64,000 bases of DNA from Szabonella alba. Its GTDB lineage: Bacteria; Pseudomonadota; Alphaproteobacteria; Rhodobacterales; Rhodobacteraceae. Where the stretch lies: assembly GCF_016765775.1 (NCBI RefSeq), contig NZ_JAESVN010000006.1:186001-250000 (forward strand). Reading direction: 5' to 3'. Of this stretch, positions 8,399 through 17,098 are shown in pieces (within the stretch, counting starts at the first letter, position 1; every line of letters starts with the position of its first letter). Position numbers and translations under genes: made by a program. The notes beneath the pieces are model-generated. The model was not told the origin of the DNA. It saw only the letters and a list, made by a program, of their open reading frames with translations, and searched no databases.

Positions 8399-9375
8399 TG
8401 CGGCTTTTCGCGGGCTTGGCCCTGCTGGTCCTGCTGCTGTTTCTGGCGGCCCTGGTCATCGGCCCCGCCGCCATCGGCCCCGGCGACAGCCTGCGCGCGC
8501 TGGTGCTGGATGACGGCGGCCCCGTGACGCTGGTGATGCGGGAAATCCGCCTTCCACGCGCACTGCTGGCTGTGATGATCGGGGCCGGGCTGGGACTGGC
8601 GGGGGCGGCGATGCAGGGCTATTTGCGCAACCCGCTGGCCGATCCCGGGCTGATCGGGGTTTCAGGATCCGCTGCACTTGGCGCGGTGATCGCCCTTCAG
8701 ACCGGGCTGGCGGCGGCCGCCCTGCTGGCGCTGCCGCTGTCTGCGTTGGCCGGCGCGATGATCGGTGTCACGCTGATCCTTGCACTGGCCGGACCGCGGG
8801 GCGGATCGCTGACGCTGATCCTTGCCGGAATCGCGATTTCCGCGCTGGCCGGGGCGCTGACCTCGCTGGTGCTGAACCTGTCGCCCAATCCTTTCGCCGC
8901 GAATGAGATCGTCTTCTGGATGATGGGATCGCTGGCCGACCGCTCGATGACCCATGTCTGGCTGGCGCTGCCACTGATCCTTGCGGGTGGTCTGGCACTG
9001 GCCCTGCAGGGCCGGGCGCTGGATGCGCTGACACTGGGAGAGGACGCGGCCGAGGCGATGGGGGTCAACCTGACGCGGCTGCGGCTGATGCTGGTTTTCG
9101 GCACGGCGGCGGTGGTCGGGGCCTCGACCGCCGTGGCGGGGGCAATCGGGTTCATCGGACTTGTGGTGCCGCATCTGCTGCGCGGTTTTGTGGGCGCGCG
9201 TCCGGGGCGCCTTCTCTGGGCCTCGGCGCTTGGCGGGGCGGCAATGCTGCTGGCCGCCGATATCGCGGTGCGGCTGGTGCTGCCGGACCGCGACCTGAAA
9301 CTGGGGGTGCTGACGGCGCTGGTCGGCGCGCCGCTGTTTCTGCATCTGATCTATCGCACGCGGAGGGGGGCATGA
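8398..9375 (+). CDS. btuC: Cobalamin ABC transporter permease BtuC (FecCD family)
   Basis: A 325-residue, very hydrophobic inner-membrane permease with about ten helices, of normal FecCD/BtuC length. Conserved family segments include REIRLPRALLAVMIGAGLGLAG, QGYLRNPLADPGLIGVSGSA, and the ATPase-contacting loop GVNLTRLRLMLV followed by GAIGFIGLVVPHLLR. It pairs with BtuD and takes cobamide from BtuF. The start and stop overlap both neighbours, giving a tightly coupled operon. Confidence 0.93.
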   Translation: MRLFAGLALLVLLLFLAALVIGPAAIGPGDSLRALVLDDGGPVTLVMREIRLPRALLAVMIGAGLGLAGAAMQGYLRNPLADPGLIGVSGSAALGAVIALQTGLAAAALLALPLSALAGAMIGVTLILALAGPRGGSLTLILAGIAISALAGALTSLVLNLSPNPFAANEIVFWMMGSLADRSMTHVWLALPLILAGGLALALQGRALDALTLGEDAAEAMGVNLTRLRLMLVFGTAAVVGASTAVAGAIGFIGLVVPHLLRGFVGARPGRLLWASALGGAAMLLAADIAVRLVLPDRDLKLGVLTALVGAPLFLHLIYRTRRGA

Positions 9376-10130
9376 CACTGCTTTCGGTCCGGGGCCTCAG
9401 CGTCACGCGGCGCGGCAGGCCGGTGCTGCAGGACATCTCGCTGACCGTCGCGGCGGGGGAGGTGGTGGGCCTGATCGGGGCCAATGGCGCGGGCAAGACG
9501 ACGCTGCTGCGGGCGATGCTGGGCCTGTTGTCGCATCGCGGGCAGTCTTCGCTGGCCGAAATGCCCGCGCGCGACCGGGGCCGTCATGCCGCATGGATGC
9601 CGCAGGCGCGGGAAATCGCCTGGCCGGTCACGGTGGAAACCCTTGTCGCCCTTGGCCGCATTCCGCATCTGACGGCGGGCCAGCGCCTGAGCGAGACCGA
9701 CCGCGCGGCGGTGGACCGGGCAATCGCCCGCATGGGGCTGGACCCTTTCCGGCAGCGCAACGCCACAAATCTTTCGGGCGGTGAACAGGCGCGGGTGCTG
9801 ATCGCCCGGGTTCTGGCGCAGGAAACGCCGCTGCTGCTGGCCGATGAACCCGTGGCGGGCCTTGACCCCGCGCATCAGATTTCCACGATGCACAGCTTTA
9901 CCGCGCTGGCCGCCGAGGGGCGCGGGGTTGTCGTCTCGCTGCATGATCTGGGGCTGGCGCTACGCCATTGCACGCGGCTGGTGATGCTGGAGGGCGGCCG
10001 CATCTCGGCCGACGGCCCGCCCCTTTCAGTGCTGACGCCCGCGCGGCTGCGCACGGGTTTCGGCATCTCGGCCTGGATCGGTGAGACGGCACAGGGCCCG
10101 GTCCTGCAGCCGTTGGATGTGCTGCATTGA
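9372..10130 (+). CDS. btuD: Cobalamin ABC transporter ATPase BtuD
   Basis: A 252-residue ATPase for BtuC. It shows Walker A GANGAGKTTLLRAML near residue 37, signature LSGGEQARVLIARVLAQ, Walker B LLLADEPVAGLDP and the switch His in VVVSLHDLGLALRHC. It overlaps btuC by 4 bp and its stop overlaps the TTG start of cbiZ. Confidence 0.93.
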   Translation: MTLLSVRGLSVTRRGRPVLQDISLTVAAGEVVGLIGANGAGKTTLLRAMLGLLSHRGQSSLAEMPARDRGRHAAWMPQAREIAWPVTVETLVALGRIPHLTAGQRLSETDRAAVDRAIARMGLDPFRQRNATNLSGGEQARVLIARVLAQETPLLLADEPVAGLDPAHQISTMHSFTALAAEGRGVVVSLHDLGLALRHCTRLVMLEGGRISADGPPLSVLTPARLRTGFGISAWIGETAQGPVLQPLDVLH

Positions 10131-10831
10131 CCGATGTCACACTGGACCGCCCGTGGCTCCGTTTCGATCTGGGCCAGCGGATGCGGGTGCTCAGCTGGGC
10201 GCTGAACCGGCCCGGCTTTGCCATGGCGCAGCAGGTGATCTGGCGTGAGGTGCGCAATGCCGATCTGCCTGCGGGGCTGGATGCGCGGGCATGGCTGCGC
10301 GCGGAACTGATGCGGACGGGGCATGAGGGGGCCATCGGCTTTCTGACCTCCCGCGATGTGACGCGCTTTTGTCGCGCCAGCGCAGTGGTCGAGGGCTGCC
10401 GCGCTGATTGTGTGGCCACGGTGGGCCTGGGCAATGCCGAAAGGATCGGCCAGCGGGTTCCGCGCGGTCCGCAGGACTGGGGCACGATCAATATCGCGCT
10501 GCGTATCGGACCGGGCCTGACCAGAACTGCACTGATCGAGGCGCTGAGCATCGTCGCCTCGGCCCGGACGGCAGCGATCCTTGATGCGGGGCTTGAGCTT
10601 CCGACAGGGGTGGCAACGGGAACCGGCACCGATTGCATCGCGGTTGCGGCCCCGCCGGGACGGGTGGCCTATTGCGGAATGCACACCCCGCTGGGTGAGG
10701 CGATCGGGGCCGCCGCCTATCGCACGGTCCTGCAGGGCGCGCGGTACTGGCAGGCAGAACAGGGCGACCCGACAGGAAACGCCCCGCCCCCGGAACCAGG
10801 AACGGAACCGGGAACAGGGCGCAAAATGTGA
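10127..10831 (+). CDS. cbiZ: Adenosylcobinamide amidohydrolase CbiZ
   Basis: A 234-residue enzyme of the CbiZ family. CbiZ cleaves the aminopropanol arm of adenosylcobinamide, and in Rhodobacter also of pseudo-cobalamin, to give adenosylcobyric acid, so that foreign cobamides can be rebuilt with the cell's own lower ligand. Family-typical stretches are FLTSRDVTRFCRASAVVEG, ATVGLGNAERIG and GTINIALRIGPGLTRTAL, plus the C-terminal TDCIAVAAP...YCGMHTPLGEAIG. It starts with TTG overlapping the btuD stop. Its presence as the last gene of the B12 import operon shows remodelling of scavenged cobamides rather than simple uptake. Confidence 0.88.
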   Translation: MTDVTLDRPWLRFDLGQRMRVLSWALNRPGFAMAQQVIWREVRNADLPAGLDARAWLRAELMRTGHEGAIGFLTSRDVTRFCRASAVVEGCRADCVATVGLGNAERIGQRVPRGPQDWGTINIALRIGPGLTRTALIEALSIVASARTAAILDAGLELPTGVATGTGTDCIAVAAPPGRVAYCGMHTPLGEAIGAAAYRTVLQGARYWQAEQGDPTGNAPPPEPGTEPGTGRKM

Positions 10832-10832
10832 C

Positions 10833-10856
10833 CCGCAGCCACCGGGGCGGCTGCGG
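10833..10856. terminator. Hairpin between convergent cbiZ and cyclase genes
   Basis: CCGCAGCC (10833-10840) pairs perfectly with GGCTGCGG (10849-10856) over an 8-base loop, in the 37-bp gap between two gene ends. No U-tract is present, so it may act as a shared mRNA 3' end protector or a weak terminator in both directions. Confidence 0.5.
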
Positions 10857-10868
10857 CAGCGCAGGTGG

Positions 10869-11543
10869 TCAGACCGGAAGCGGCCCTTCGATGGCATAGA
10901 CCCGCGCGGGCGATCCATCCGCACCGGGCAGTTTCAAGGGTGCCGCGCTGAGAAAGCAATGCGGACCGGTCAACCCGGCGGTGTTCACCAGATATTCGAT
11001 CAGCGTGATCCCCGCCCGCAGGCAGACATCATGCGTCACATGCTCCTCGGTCGGGGCAACCACCCCGTCCAGCAGCAGCCGGATCGCGTAATCCTGCGGG
11101 AAATCCACCGCAATCGCCGTGGGCTTTTGCGCGGCCAGCCATTCCGCCCCCTCGCGGGTCAGATAAGGCGCGTCCTTCCAGAAGGATGCATCGCGGTAAT
11201 CGCGATGCCGGTCCCATCCGGTCGACAGCAGCAGGATCTCACCCTCTGCGCCGCCCGGATCGGCAGCGGCCAGCCGTTCCGGGCCAATCGCCTCATTCGG
11301 GGCAATGTCGCGCAGGTCCAGAATCCGGCAGCGCCCGACGACCTGATCCAGCGGGGTCGCCTCGATGGTCGGCGCACCGGCGATGAAATGCGCCTGTGCG
11401 TCGACATGGGTGAAGCCGTGGCAGGTGGTCGCGATGCGGGAGACCCGGAACTGGTCCCCCGCCGCGATATCGCCCTTCACGCCAAGCTCGACCGGCCAGC
11501 GCAGATGCGGCTCTATCGGCATGCTGAGGTCAACGATCCGCAT
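10869..11543 (-). CDS. Cyclase/kynurenine-formamidase-like metal hydrolase
   Basis: A 224-residue member of the cyclase (PF04199) family, which includes KynB-type formamidases and isatin hydrolase. The metal motif reads CHGFTHVDAQAHF (family HxGTHxDxxxH, with Phe in place of the second Gly), and PTEEHVTHDVCL holds further conserved residues. It is the last gene of the long minus-strand operon and its ATG overlaps the stop of dctP by one base, so it likely opens a cyclic amide or lactone derived from a substrate taken up by the neighbouring TRAP system. The substrate is unknown. Confidence 0.8.
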   Translation of the reverse strand: MRIVDLSMPIEPHLRWPVELGVKGDIAAGDQFRVSRIATTCHGFTHVDAQAHFIAGAPTIEATPLDQVVGRCRILDLRDIAPNEAIGPERLAAADPGGAEGEILLLSTGWDRHRDYRDASFWKDAPYLTREGAEWLAAQKPTAIAVDFPQDYAIRLLLDGVVAPTEEHVTHDVCLRAGITLIEYLVNTAGLTGPHCFLSAAPLKLPGADGSPARVYAIEGPLPV

Positions 11544-12538
11544 CAGCCGGCTGCCCCTTTGATCTGGTCCAGCAGGTCGGATCCGAACTGAGCCACGAAT
11601 TCCTGTTCCACCGCCTCGGTTACGATGGCGGCAAAGGCGTCGCGGTCAGGCTCTTCCACAACTTCCATCCCGGCGGATTTCAGTTCGGCAAGGCTGGTCG
11701 CCTCGGCATCCTCGTTCATCTGGCGCTGTGCCACGGCCATGTCGCGCCCGGCGGCCAGCAGGATCTCCTGCATTGCGGCGGGGTATTCGGCGAACTTGTC
11801 GTTGTTCATGCAGAACGGTGCTGTGGTGAAGGCATGCCGCGTCAGCGACAGGTGGCGCTGCACCTCATAGAAGCGCGCATTCAGGATCAGCGTCACCGGG
11901 TTTTCCTGCCCGTCCACCGTGCCGGTTTCCAGCGCGGTGAAAAGCTCGGTAAAGGCCATCGGCGTCGGCACCGCGCCCAGAAGCTCAAACGCCTTGATAT
12001 GGGCGGGGTTCGGGGTGGTGCGCAGCTTCAGGCCGCGGATGTCATCGGGCGTGGCGACGGCGCGGCGGCTGTTGGTCAGGTTGCGCCAGCCGATATCCCA
12101 TGTTGCCAGCGCCCTCAGGTTCGACGCCTCGAGTTCCGCGCGCATCCCGTCGCCGATTTCGCCATCCATCACGGTGGCAACATGGGCGCGGCTTTGGAAC
12201 AGGAAGGGCAGGTCCAGCACGTTCAGAACCGGGGCAAGACCGGTGAAGAACGGATTGCCGGTAATGCAGAAATCAATCGACCCGCCGCGCACCGCGCTGA
12301 TCGTCTGCTGGTCCGATCCAAGCGCGCCATTGGGGAAAACCTGCACTTCATATTCGCCGCCGGTATCTTCCTTGATCCGGTCGGCAAATTGCAGGGCTGC
12401 CGTCTGCCAGCTGTCCGAGGTCGGATGCGGATGGGCAAAGCGCATGCGCGTGGCCTGCGCCGCTGCCGGACGACCGATGGAGAACAGGGCAACACCGGCG
12501 GCGGCACCGGTCAAGGCGGTTCTGCGGTTGAGTTTCAT
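11543..12538 (-). CDS. TRAP transporter solute-binding protein DctP (system 1)
   Basis: A 331-residue periplasmic receptor. The N-terminus NRRTALTGAAAG resembles a twin-arginine signal, ending near PAAAQ. Family motifs are FPNGALGSDQQTISAVRGGSIDF and the ligand-binding stretch GLKLRTTPNPAHIKAF, in which the conserved Arg pairs with the substrate carboxylate, followed by FTELFTALETGTVDGQENP. The start was taken at the ATG with GGGAGG upstream. In this operon dctP lies last of the three subunits (Q-M-P), which is unusual, and no hairpin follows it. Confidence 0.9.
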   Translation of the reverse strand: MKLNRRTALTGAAAGVALFSIGRPAAAQATRMRFAHPHPTSDSWQTAALQFADRIKEDTGGEYEVQVFPNGALGSDQQTISAVRGGSIDFCITGNPFFTGLAPVLNVLDLPFLFQSRAHVATVMDGEIGDGMRAELEASNLRALATWDIGWRNLTNSRRAVATPDDIRGLKLRTTPNPAHIKAFELLGAVPTPMAFTELFTALETGTVDGQENPVTLILNARFYEVQRHLSLTRHAFTTAPFCMNNDKFAEYPAAMQEILLAAGRDMAVAQRQMNEDAEATSLAELKSAGMEVVEEPDRDAFAAIVTEAVEQEFVAQFGSDLLDQIKGAAG

Positions 12539-12573
12539 GGTATCCTCCCGGGGGTTGAGCGGTCGCAGGGCCA

Positions 12574-13854
12574 TCAGCGCCCCATGAACCAGTTAGTCGG
12601 AACGGTTACGAGTTCCGGCACAAGAATAAGCAGACCCAGCACCAGCACCTGCGACAGCAGGAAAGGCAGGACATTGCGGATCACCTGTTCCATCGGCGTG
12701 CGGCTGACGGCGCAGGTCACGTTGATGACGGTGCCGACCGGCGGCGTCAGCAGGCCGATGGCCGTGGCCATGATGAACAGCACCCCGAAATAGACCGGGT
12801 TGATGCCCGCCTGTTTCACCAGCGGCATGAAAACCGGAGTCAGAATCAGGATGGTCGGGATGAAATCCAGCACCATGCCGATCACCAGCACCAGCAACAC
12901 CATGACCAGCAGCAGCAATGTCGGGCTGTCCATCACCGGGCCCAGCAGTTGCGCCACCTCACCCGGGATATCCGCGATGGTGATTAGCCATGCCGAAACC
13001 ATTGCCGCCGCCACCAGAAACATCACGGCAGCCGAGGTTTTCAGCGCCGACAGCATGATCTCCCGCATCTGCGAGAGTTTCAGTTCGCGGTAGATGAACC
13101 CGCCGACAAAGCCTGCATAGACGGCGGCAACCACGGCGGCCTCGGTCGGCGTGAAAACCCCCATCCGCATGCCGCCCACGATCAGCAGCGGCATGCCAAG
13201 CGCCCAGACCCCGTCCCACAGCGCGCGGCCGATCTCGGCCCCGCTGGCCTTTTCGGCGCGCGCGACCGGTTCATCCCCGGCGATCAGCCACCATGTCACG
13301 GTCAGCGACACCGCCATCAGGATGCCCGGCACGATTCCGGCCATGAATAGCTGCGTGATCGAGACACCGGCGGCGACACCAAAGACGACAAAGCCGATGG
13401 AGGGCGGGATGATCGGCGCGATGATGCCGCCCGCCGCGATCAGCCCCGCCGCGCGCGGCACGTTATAGCCGACCTTGCGCATCATCGGGATCAGGATTGC
13501 CGCAAGCGCCGCCGTATCGGCCACGGCAGACCCCGAGATGCTGGCCATGATAAGGGCGGCAACGATGGTGACATAACCCAGACCGCCACGCTTGTGCCCG
13601 ACCATCGCCACGGCCAGATTGATGATGCGCCGCGACAGGCCGCCCGCATTCATCAACTCACCCGCCAGCATGAAGAACGGCACCGCCATCAGCGGAAAGT
13701 TATCCGCCCCGCCGATCAGGTTCTGCGCCAGGATCTGCGCGTCGAACATGTCGAGATAGAGCATCAGCGCGACGCCGCAGATCATCAGCGCAATCGCGAC
13801 CGGCGCGCCGATGGCCATGGACCCCAGAAGCGACCCCAGAAAAACCGTCAGCAT
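12574..13854 (-). CDS. TRAP transporter large permease DctM (system 1)
   Basis: A 426-residue inner-membrane symporter with about twelve helices, of the YiaN-like branch. Diagnostic segments are PLMAVPFFMLAGELMNAGG, ASISGSAVADTAALAAILIPMM, APIIPPSIGFVVFGV and TPTEAAVVAAVYA. It overlaps dctQ by one base and precedes dctP by 35 bp. Confidence 0.92.
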   Translation of the reverse strand: MLTVFLGSLLGSMAIGAPVAIALMICGVALMLYLDMFDAQILAQNLIGGADNFPLMAVPFFMLAGELMNAGGLSRRIINLAVAMVGHKRGGLGYVTIVAALIMASISGSAVADTAALAAILIPMMRKVGYNVPRAAGLIAAGGIIAPIIPPSIGFVVFGVAAGVSITQLFMAGIVPGILMAVSLTVTWWLIAGDEPVARAEKASGAEIGRALWDGVWALGMPLLIVGGMRMGVFTPTEAAVVAAVYAGFVGGFIYRELKLSQMREIMLSALKTSAAVMFLVAAAMVSAWLITIADIPGEVAQLLGPVMDSPTLLLLVMVLLVLVIGMVLDFIPTILILTPVFMPLVKQAGINPVYFGVLFIMATAIGLLTPPVGTVINVTCAVSRTPMEQVIRNVLPFLLSQVLVLGLLILVPELVTVPTNWFMGR

Positions 13855-14408
13855 CAGAGATCGGGCCTCCGGTCAGGGTTTTGGGCAGGGCCCAGGTTGG
13901 GGGCGGGGGGTGGGGCGGGCAGCGGCAGGTCGGGTTCAGGCTCCACCCAGCGGCCGGTCAGCAACAGGAACAGCCGTTGCAGGTTCAGCCCCGCAATCCC
14001 CAGTCCGCAGGCAATGCCCGCCAGATAGGTCACGCCCAGCGGGATGCCCGAAACCGGGGCAGGATTGGCCATGTTCAGCCCCGCCTGCGCCCAGCAGCCG
14101 GTGATCAGCAGCCCCATGCAGAACAGACTGGCCAGTTCCACCGTGACCCGCGACACCAGCCGCCCCAAGGGTGGCATCTTGTTGACCAGCGCCTGAACGC
14201 CCAGATGCCCGTTTTCCCGCGCCACCAGAAAGGCCCCCCCGAAGGTCAGCCAGACGAAGATCATGCGCGAGACCTCTTCGGAAATCGTGATCCCCGAGCC
14301 GAAGCCATAGCGCAGCACGACATTGCCGAAGACCATCGCGATCATCACGGCAAAACCCGCGACCAGCAGGTTTTCGACACTTGCCAGCAACCAGCGGCGC
14401 AGAACCAT
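13854..14408 (-). CDS. TRAP transporter small permease DctQ (system 1)
   Basis: A 184-residue four-helix membrane subunit that works with DctM and DctP of the same operon. It shows FGNVVLRYGFGSGITISEEVSRMIFVWLTFGGA, the classic DctQ segment. A proline-rich, likely cytoplasmic tail (about residues 160-184) is a local oddity. It starts 22 bp after the SDR gene on the same strand. Confidence 0.88.
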   Translation of the reverse strand: MVLRRWLLASVENLLVAGFAVMIAMVFGNVVLRYGFGSGITISEEVSRMIFVWLTFGGAFLVARENGHLGVQALVNKMPPLGRLVSRVTVELASLFCMGLLITGCWAQAGLNMANPAPVSGIPLGVTYLAGIACGLGIAGLNLQRLFLLLTGRWVEPEPDLPLPAPPPAPNLGPAQNPDRRPDL

Positions 14409-14430
14409 CTTCCGTCCCTTTCAACGCAGC

Positions 14431-15204
14431 TCAGAGAACGAAGCGCCCGCCATCGACCATCAGCACCGAGGCCGTGACATAGGATGCCTCATCCGAGGCC
14501 AGCCAGAGCACCGGATAGGCGATCTCCATCGGATCGGCCCAGCGGCCCATCAGGCAGCCGCCCTGCGCCTCACTGTCGATATCCGCTTGCGTGCGGCCCG
14601 CCGCCTCGGCCCGTTTGCGGTGGAAGGGGGTGAAGGTCAGGCCGGGGCAGACCGAATTGACGCGGATGCCGTGTTTTGCCTCTTCAAAGGCCAGCGTCTT
14701 GGTCATCGAGACGATCCCGGCCTTGGTCACGTCATATTGCCCCATCCCGGCGCGGGGATTGACCGCATGGGTCGAGGAGACATTGACCACGCTGCCCCGG
14801 CCCGAGGCGCGCAGATCGTCGATGGCGGCCTGCGTCAGCCAGGCATAGCTCAGCAGATTGACGGCCAGAATGCGCTGCCATGTCTCGGTCTTGGCATCGG
14901 CCAGCGGTTCATAGGACCGCATGCCCGCGCAATTCACCAGCGTGTCGATCTGCCCCAGTTCCGACCTTGCGCAATCGACGATGCGGGCCGCACTGGCCTC
15001 TTCGCCGCAATCAGCCACAAGCGTTGCCAGTTTTGCATCCGGCAATTCGGCACGCAGTCCGGCCGCAACCGCGTCCAGCGCCGCGCCATCGGCATCAACC
15101 AAAAGGACCGCAGCCCCCTCACGGGCCAGCAGCGTCCCGATTGCCGAGCCGATGCCCCCTGCGCCTCCGGTCACGATCGCGACCCGTCCTTCTGCACGTC
15201 CCAT
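14431..15204 (-). CDS. Short-chain dehydrogenase/reductase
   Basis: A 257-residue classical SDR. NAD(P) binding TGGAGGIG is near residue 12, NCAG near 92, the catalytic Ser in NVSSTHAV and the Tyr/Lys pair in YDVTK, with the C-terminal VLMVDGG. The acidic residue after the second strand (LLVDADG) suggests NAD preference. The start with GGAGG at 5 bp was chosen over a longer frame that lacks conserved sequence. It lies between two TRAP gene sets and likely oxidises a hydroxy substrate imported by one of them. Confidence 0.85.
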   Translation of the reverse strand: MGRAEGRVAIVTGGAGGIGSAIGTLLAREGAAVLLVDADGAALDAVAAGLRAELPDAKLATLVADCGEEASAARIVDCARSELGQIDTLVNCAGMRSYEPLADAKTETWQRILAVNLLSYAWLTQAAIDDLRASGRGSVVNVSSTHAVNPRAGMGQYDVTKAGIVSMTKTLAFEEAKHGIRVNSVCPGLTFTPFHRKRAEAAGRTQADIDSEAQGGCLMGRWADPMEIAYPVLWLASDEASYVTASVLMVDGGRFVL

Positions 15205-15223
15205 TCTGTCCTCCATTCTTGAA

Positions 15224-15727
15224 TTAGCTGAGCAGGTTGCTCTCGCGGTGCGGATCCTCACCCAGCCACAGGATGCGCCACAGCCAGACAAGGCTGTAGA
15301 CCGCCATCAATGCGGAACAAAGCGGGATCGCCGTATACCAGTAGATCTTGTCCAGCCGCAGGAAAGGTGTGGTTTCCCCCGCTGCCGCAGCAAAGGCCCA
15401 GCCATACCAGACCATCATCGCAGCAAAGCCGAACATCAGCAGGTTGATCAGCACGGCCATCACCAGACGCCCGCGCGGCGGCAGCATCGTGTCCAGCACC
15501 TCGACCCGATACAGCATGCCCTCACGCCAAAGCGACACCGTGGCCAGCATAACGATCCAGATAAACAGCAGTTCCACGATCTCGTCATAGCCGCTGATCG
15601 TGAACAGCGGCAGCAGACGCAGGATCACCGAGGCCGCCAGCAGCAGGAACAGCGCGGCCAGCATCGTGACGCAGCCGATCTTGCAGAACCCGGCGATGAA
15701 ACGGTCAAGGGTGCGCAGCGCATTCAT
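15224..15727 (-). CDS. TRAP transporter small permease DctQ (system 2)
   Basis: A 167-residue four-helix membrane protein. It carries the DctQ hallmark SGYDEIVELLFIWIVMLATVSLWREGMLYRVEVLD. Its ATG overlaps the dctM stop by 4 bp (ATGA), which fixes the start and rejects a longer upstream frame. Confidence 0.88.
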   Translation of the reverse strand: MNALRTLDRFIAGFCKIGCVTMLAALFLLLAASVILRLLPLFTISGYDEIVELLFIWIVMLATVSLWREGMLYRVEVLDTMLPPRGRLVMAVLINLLMFGFAAMMVWYGWAFAAAAGETTPFLRLDKIYWYTAIPLCSALMAVYSLVWLWRILWLGEDPHRESNLLS

Positions 15728-17022
15728 CAGCGTGTTCCATAGCCAAGCAGATTGGGCAGCCAGAGCGAGATGGCCGGGATGTAAGTCACCAGCAGCAGCG
15801 CGGCGATCAGGCCAAGGAAATAGGGCCAGATCTCCCGCACGATATCGGGGATCGGCACCCGGGCCACGCCCGAGACGACGTAAAGGCACAGGCCCACCGG
15901 CGGCGTGACCAGCCCGATCATCAGCGTCAGCACAAGGATCACCCCGAAATGGATCGGATCGACACCGATGCTTTGCACCACGGGCATCAGCACCGGGAAT
16001 GCGATGATCATCAACGCGACCCCCTCGATGAACATGCCAAGGATCAGAAGGGCTGCACAGATGATCAGCAGGATCGCCCATTTCTCGGTCGACAGGCCCA
16101 GCAGTGCCGTCAGGATCGCATTGGGGATCTGTTGCTGGATCAGAACCCAGCCAAAGGGGGCGGCCAGCGCGATGATGAACATCACCTGCGCGGTCTGGCG
16201 CGCGCTGTCCCACAGGATTTCATAGACCTGGGTATAGGTCAGTTCGCGGTAAACCCAGCGGCCCAGCCCAAAGGCAAAGGCGGCGGCGACGACGGCGGCC
16301 TCGGTCGGCGTGGCGATGCCGGTCAGAATGACGATCAGGATCGCGGGGGGCAGCATCAGGGCGGGCAGGGCCACGAACAGCGTCCGGGCCGCCTGCCGCA
16401 GCGGCGGAAAGCCCGCGCCCCGCGGCAGGTTCAGCACCGACGCGGAAATTGCAATGGCGACCATCAGGCAGACCGCCATCAACAGCCCCGGCAGGATCCC
16501 CGCCAGAAACAGCGCCCCGACCGAGACATTGGCCAGACTGCCATAGATGACCAGCGGAATGCTGGGCGGAATGATCGGCCCGATGGTCGAGGAAACGGCA
16601 GTGATCGTCGCGGCATAGCTGGGCCGGTATCCCGCCTCGGTCATCGCCTTTTGCTGGATCACGCCCATTCCGGCGGCATCCGCAACGGCCGATCCCGACA
16701 TGCCCGCAAAGATCACACTGGCAATCGTGTTGACATGGGCCAGCCCGCCCCGGATGCGCCCGACCAGCAGTTGCGCCACGGCAAAGATCCGTTGCGTCGT
16801 GCCCCCGACATTCATCAGGTTCCCGGCCAGCACGAAAAAGGGGATCGCCAGCAGCGGAAACGAGGTCGTGCCCGCATAGGTGCGCTGCACGAAAATGAAC
16901 AACAGATCCGGCCCCACGGTCAGAATCATGGTGCCCGCCGCGATCACGCCAAGCGCCACCGCGATGGGAACGCCACCCAGAATGACGACGCAGATCGCGA
17001 CAAGGATGAAAAGCGTGAACAT
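15727..17022 (-). CDS. TRAP transporter large permease DctM (system 2)
   Basis: A 431-residue inner-membrane symporter with the usual segments FPLLAIPFFVLAGNLMNVGG, MSGSAVADAAGMGVIQQKAM, GPIIPPSIPLVIYG and TPTEAAVVAAAFA. The start was placed at MFTLFILVAI with GAGGT eight bases upstream. It follows dctP by 76 bp holding a strong hairpin, and couples to dctQ. Gene order is P-M-Q, not the common P-Q-M. Confidence 0.92.
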   Translation of the reverse strand: MFTLFILVAICVVILGGVPIAVALGVIAAGTMILTVGPDLLFIFVQRTYAGTTSFPLLAIPFFVLAGNLMNVGGTTQRIFAVAQLLVGRIRGGLAHVNTIASVIFAGMSGSAVADAAGMGVIQQKAMTEAGYRPSYAATITAVSSTIGPIIPPSIPLVIYGSLANVSVGALFLAGILPGLLMAVCLMVAIAISASVLNLPRGAGFPPLRQAARTLFVALPALMLPPAILIVILTGIATPTEAAVVAAAFAFGLGRWVYRELTYTQVYEILWDSARQTAQVMFIIALAAPFGWVLIQQQIPNAILTALLGLSTEKWAILLIICAALLILGMFIEGVALMIIAFPVLMPVVQSIGVDPIHFGVILVLTLMIGLVTPPVGLCLYVVSGVARVPIPDIVREIWPYFLGLIAALLLVTYIPAISLWLPNLLGYGTR

Positions 17023-17057
17023 CGGAACGGACCTCAGGGAACCACGGGGGACAGACT

Positions 17058-17083
17058 GGAGGGGGCGCCACCGCGCCCCCTCC
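17058..17083 (-). repeat. Hairpin between dctP and dctM (system 2)
   Basis: Perfect 11-bp inverted repeat: GGAGGGGGCGC (17058-17068) and GCGCCCCCTCC (17073-17083) with a 4-base loop, immediately after the dctP stop. Such stems shield the upstream mRNA from 3' decay or cause partial termination, raising binding-protein output over permease output. Confidence 0.7.
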
Positions 17084-17098
17084 GATGGACAGCGGCCG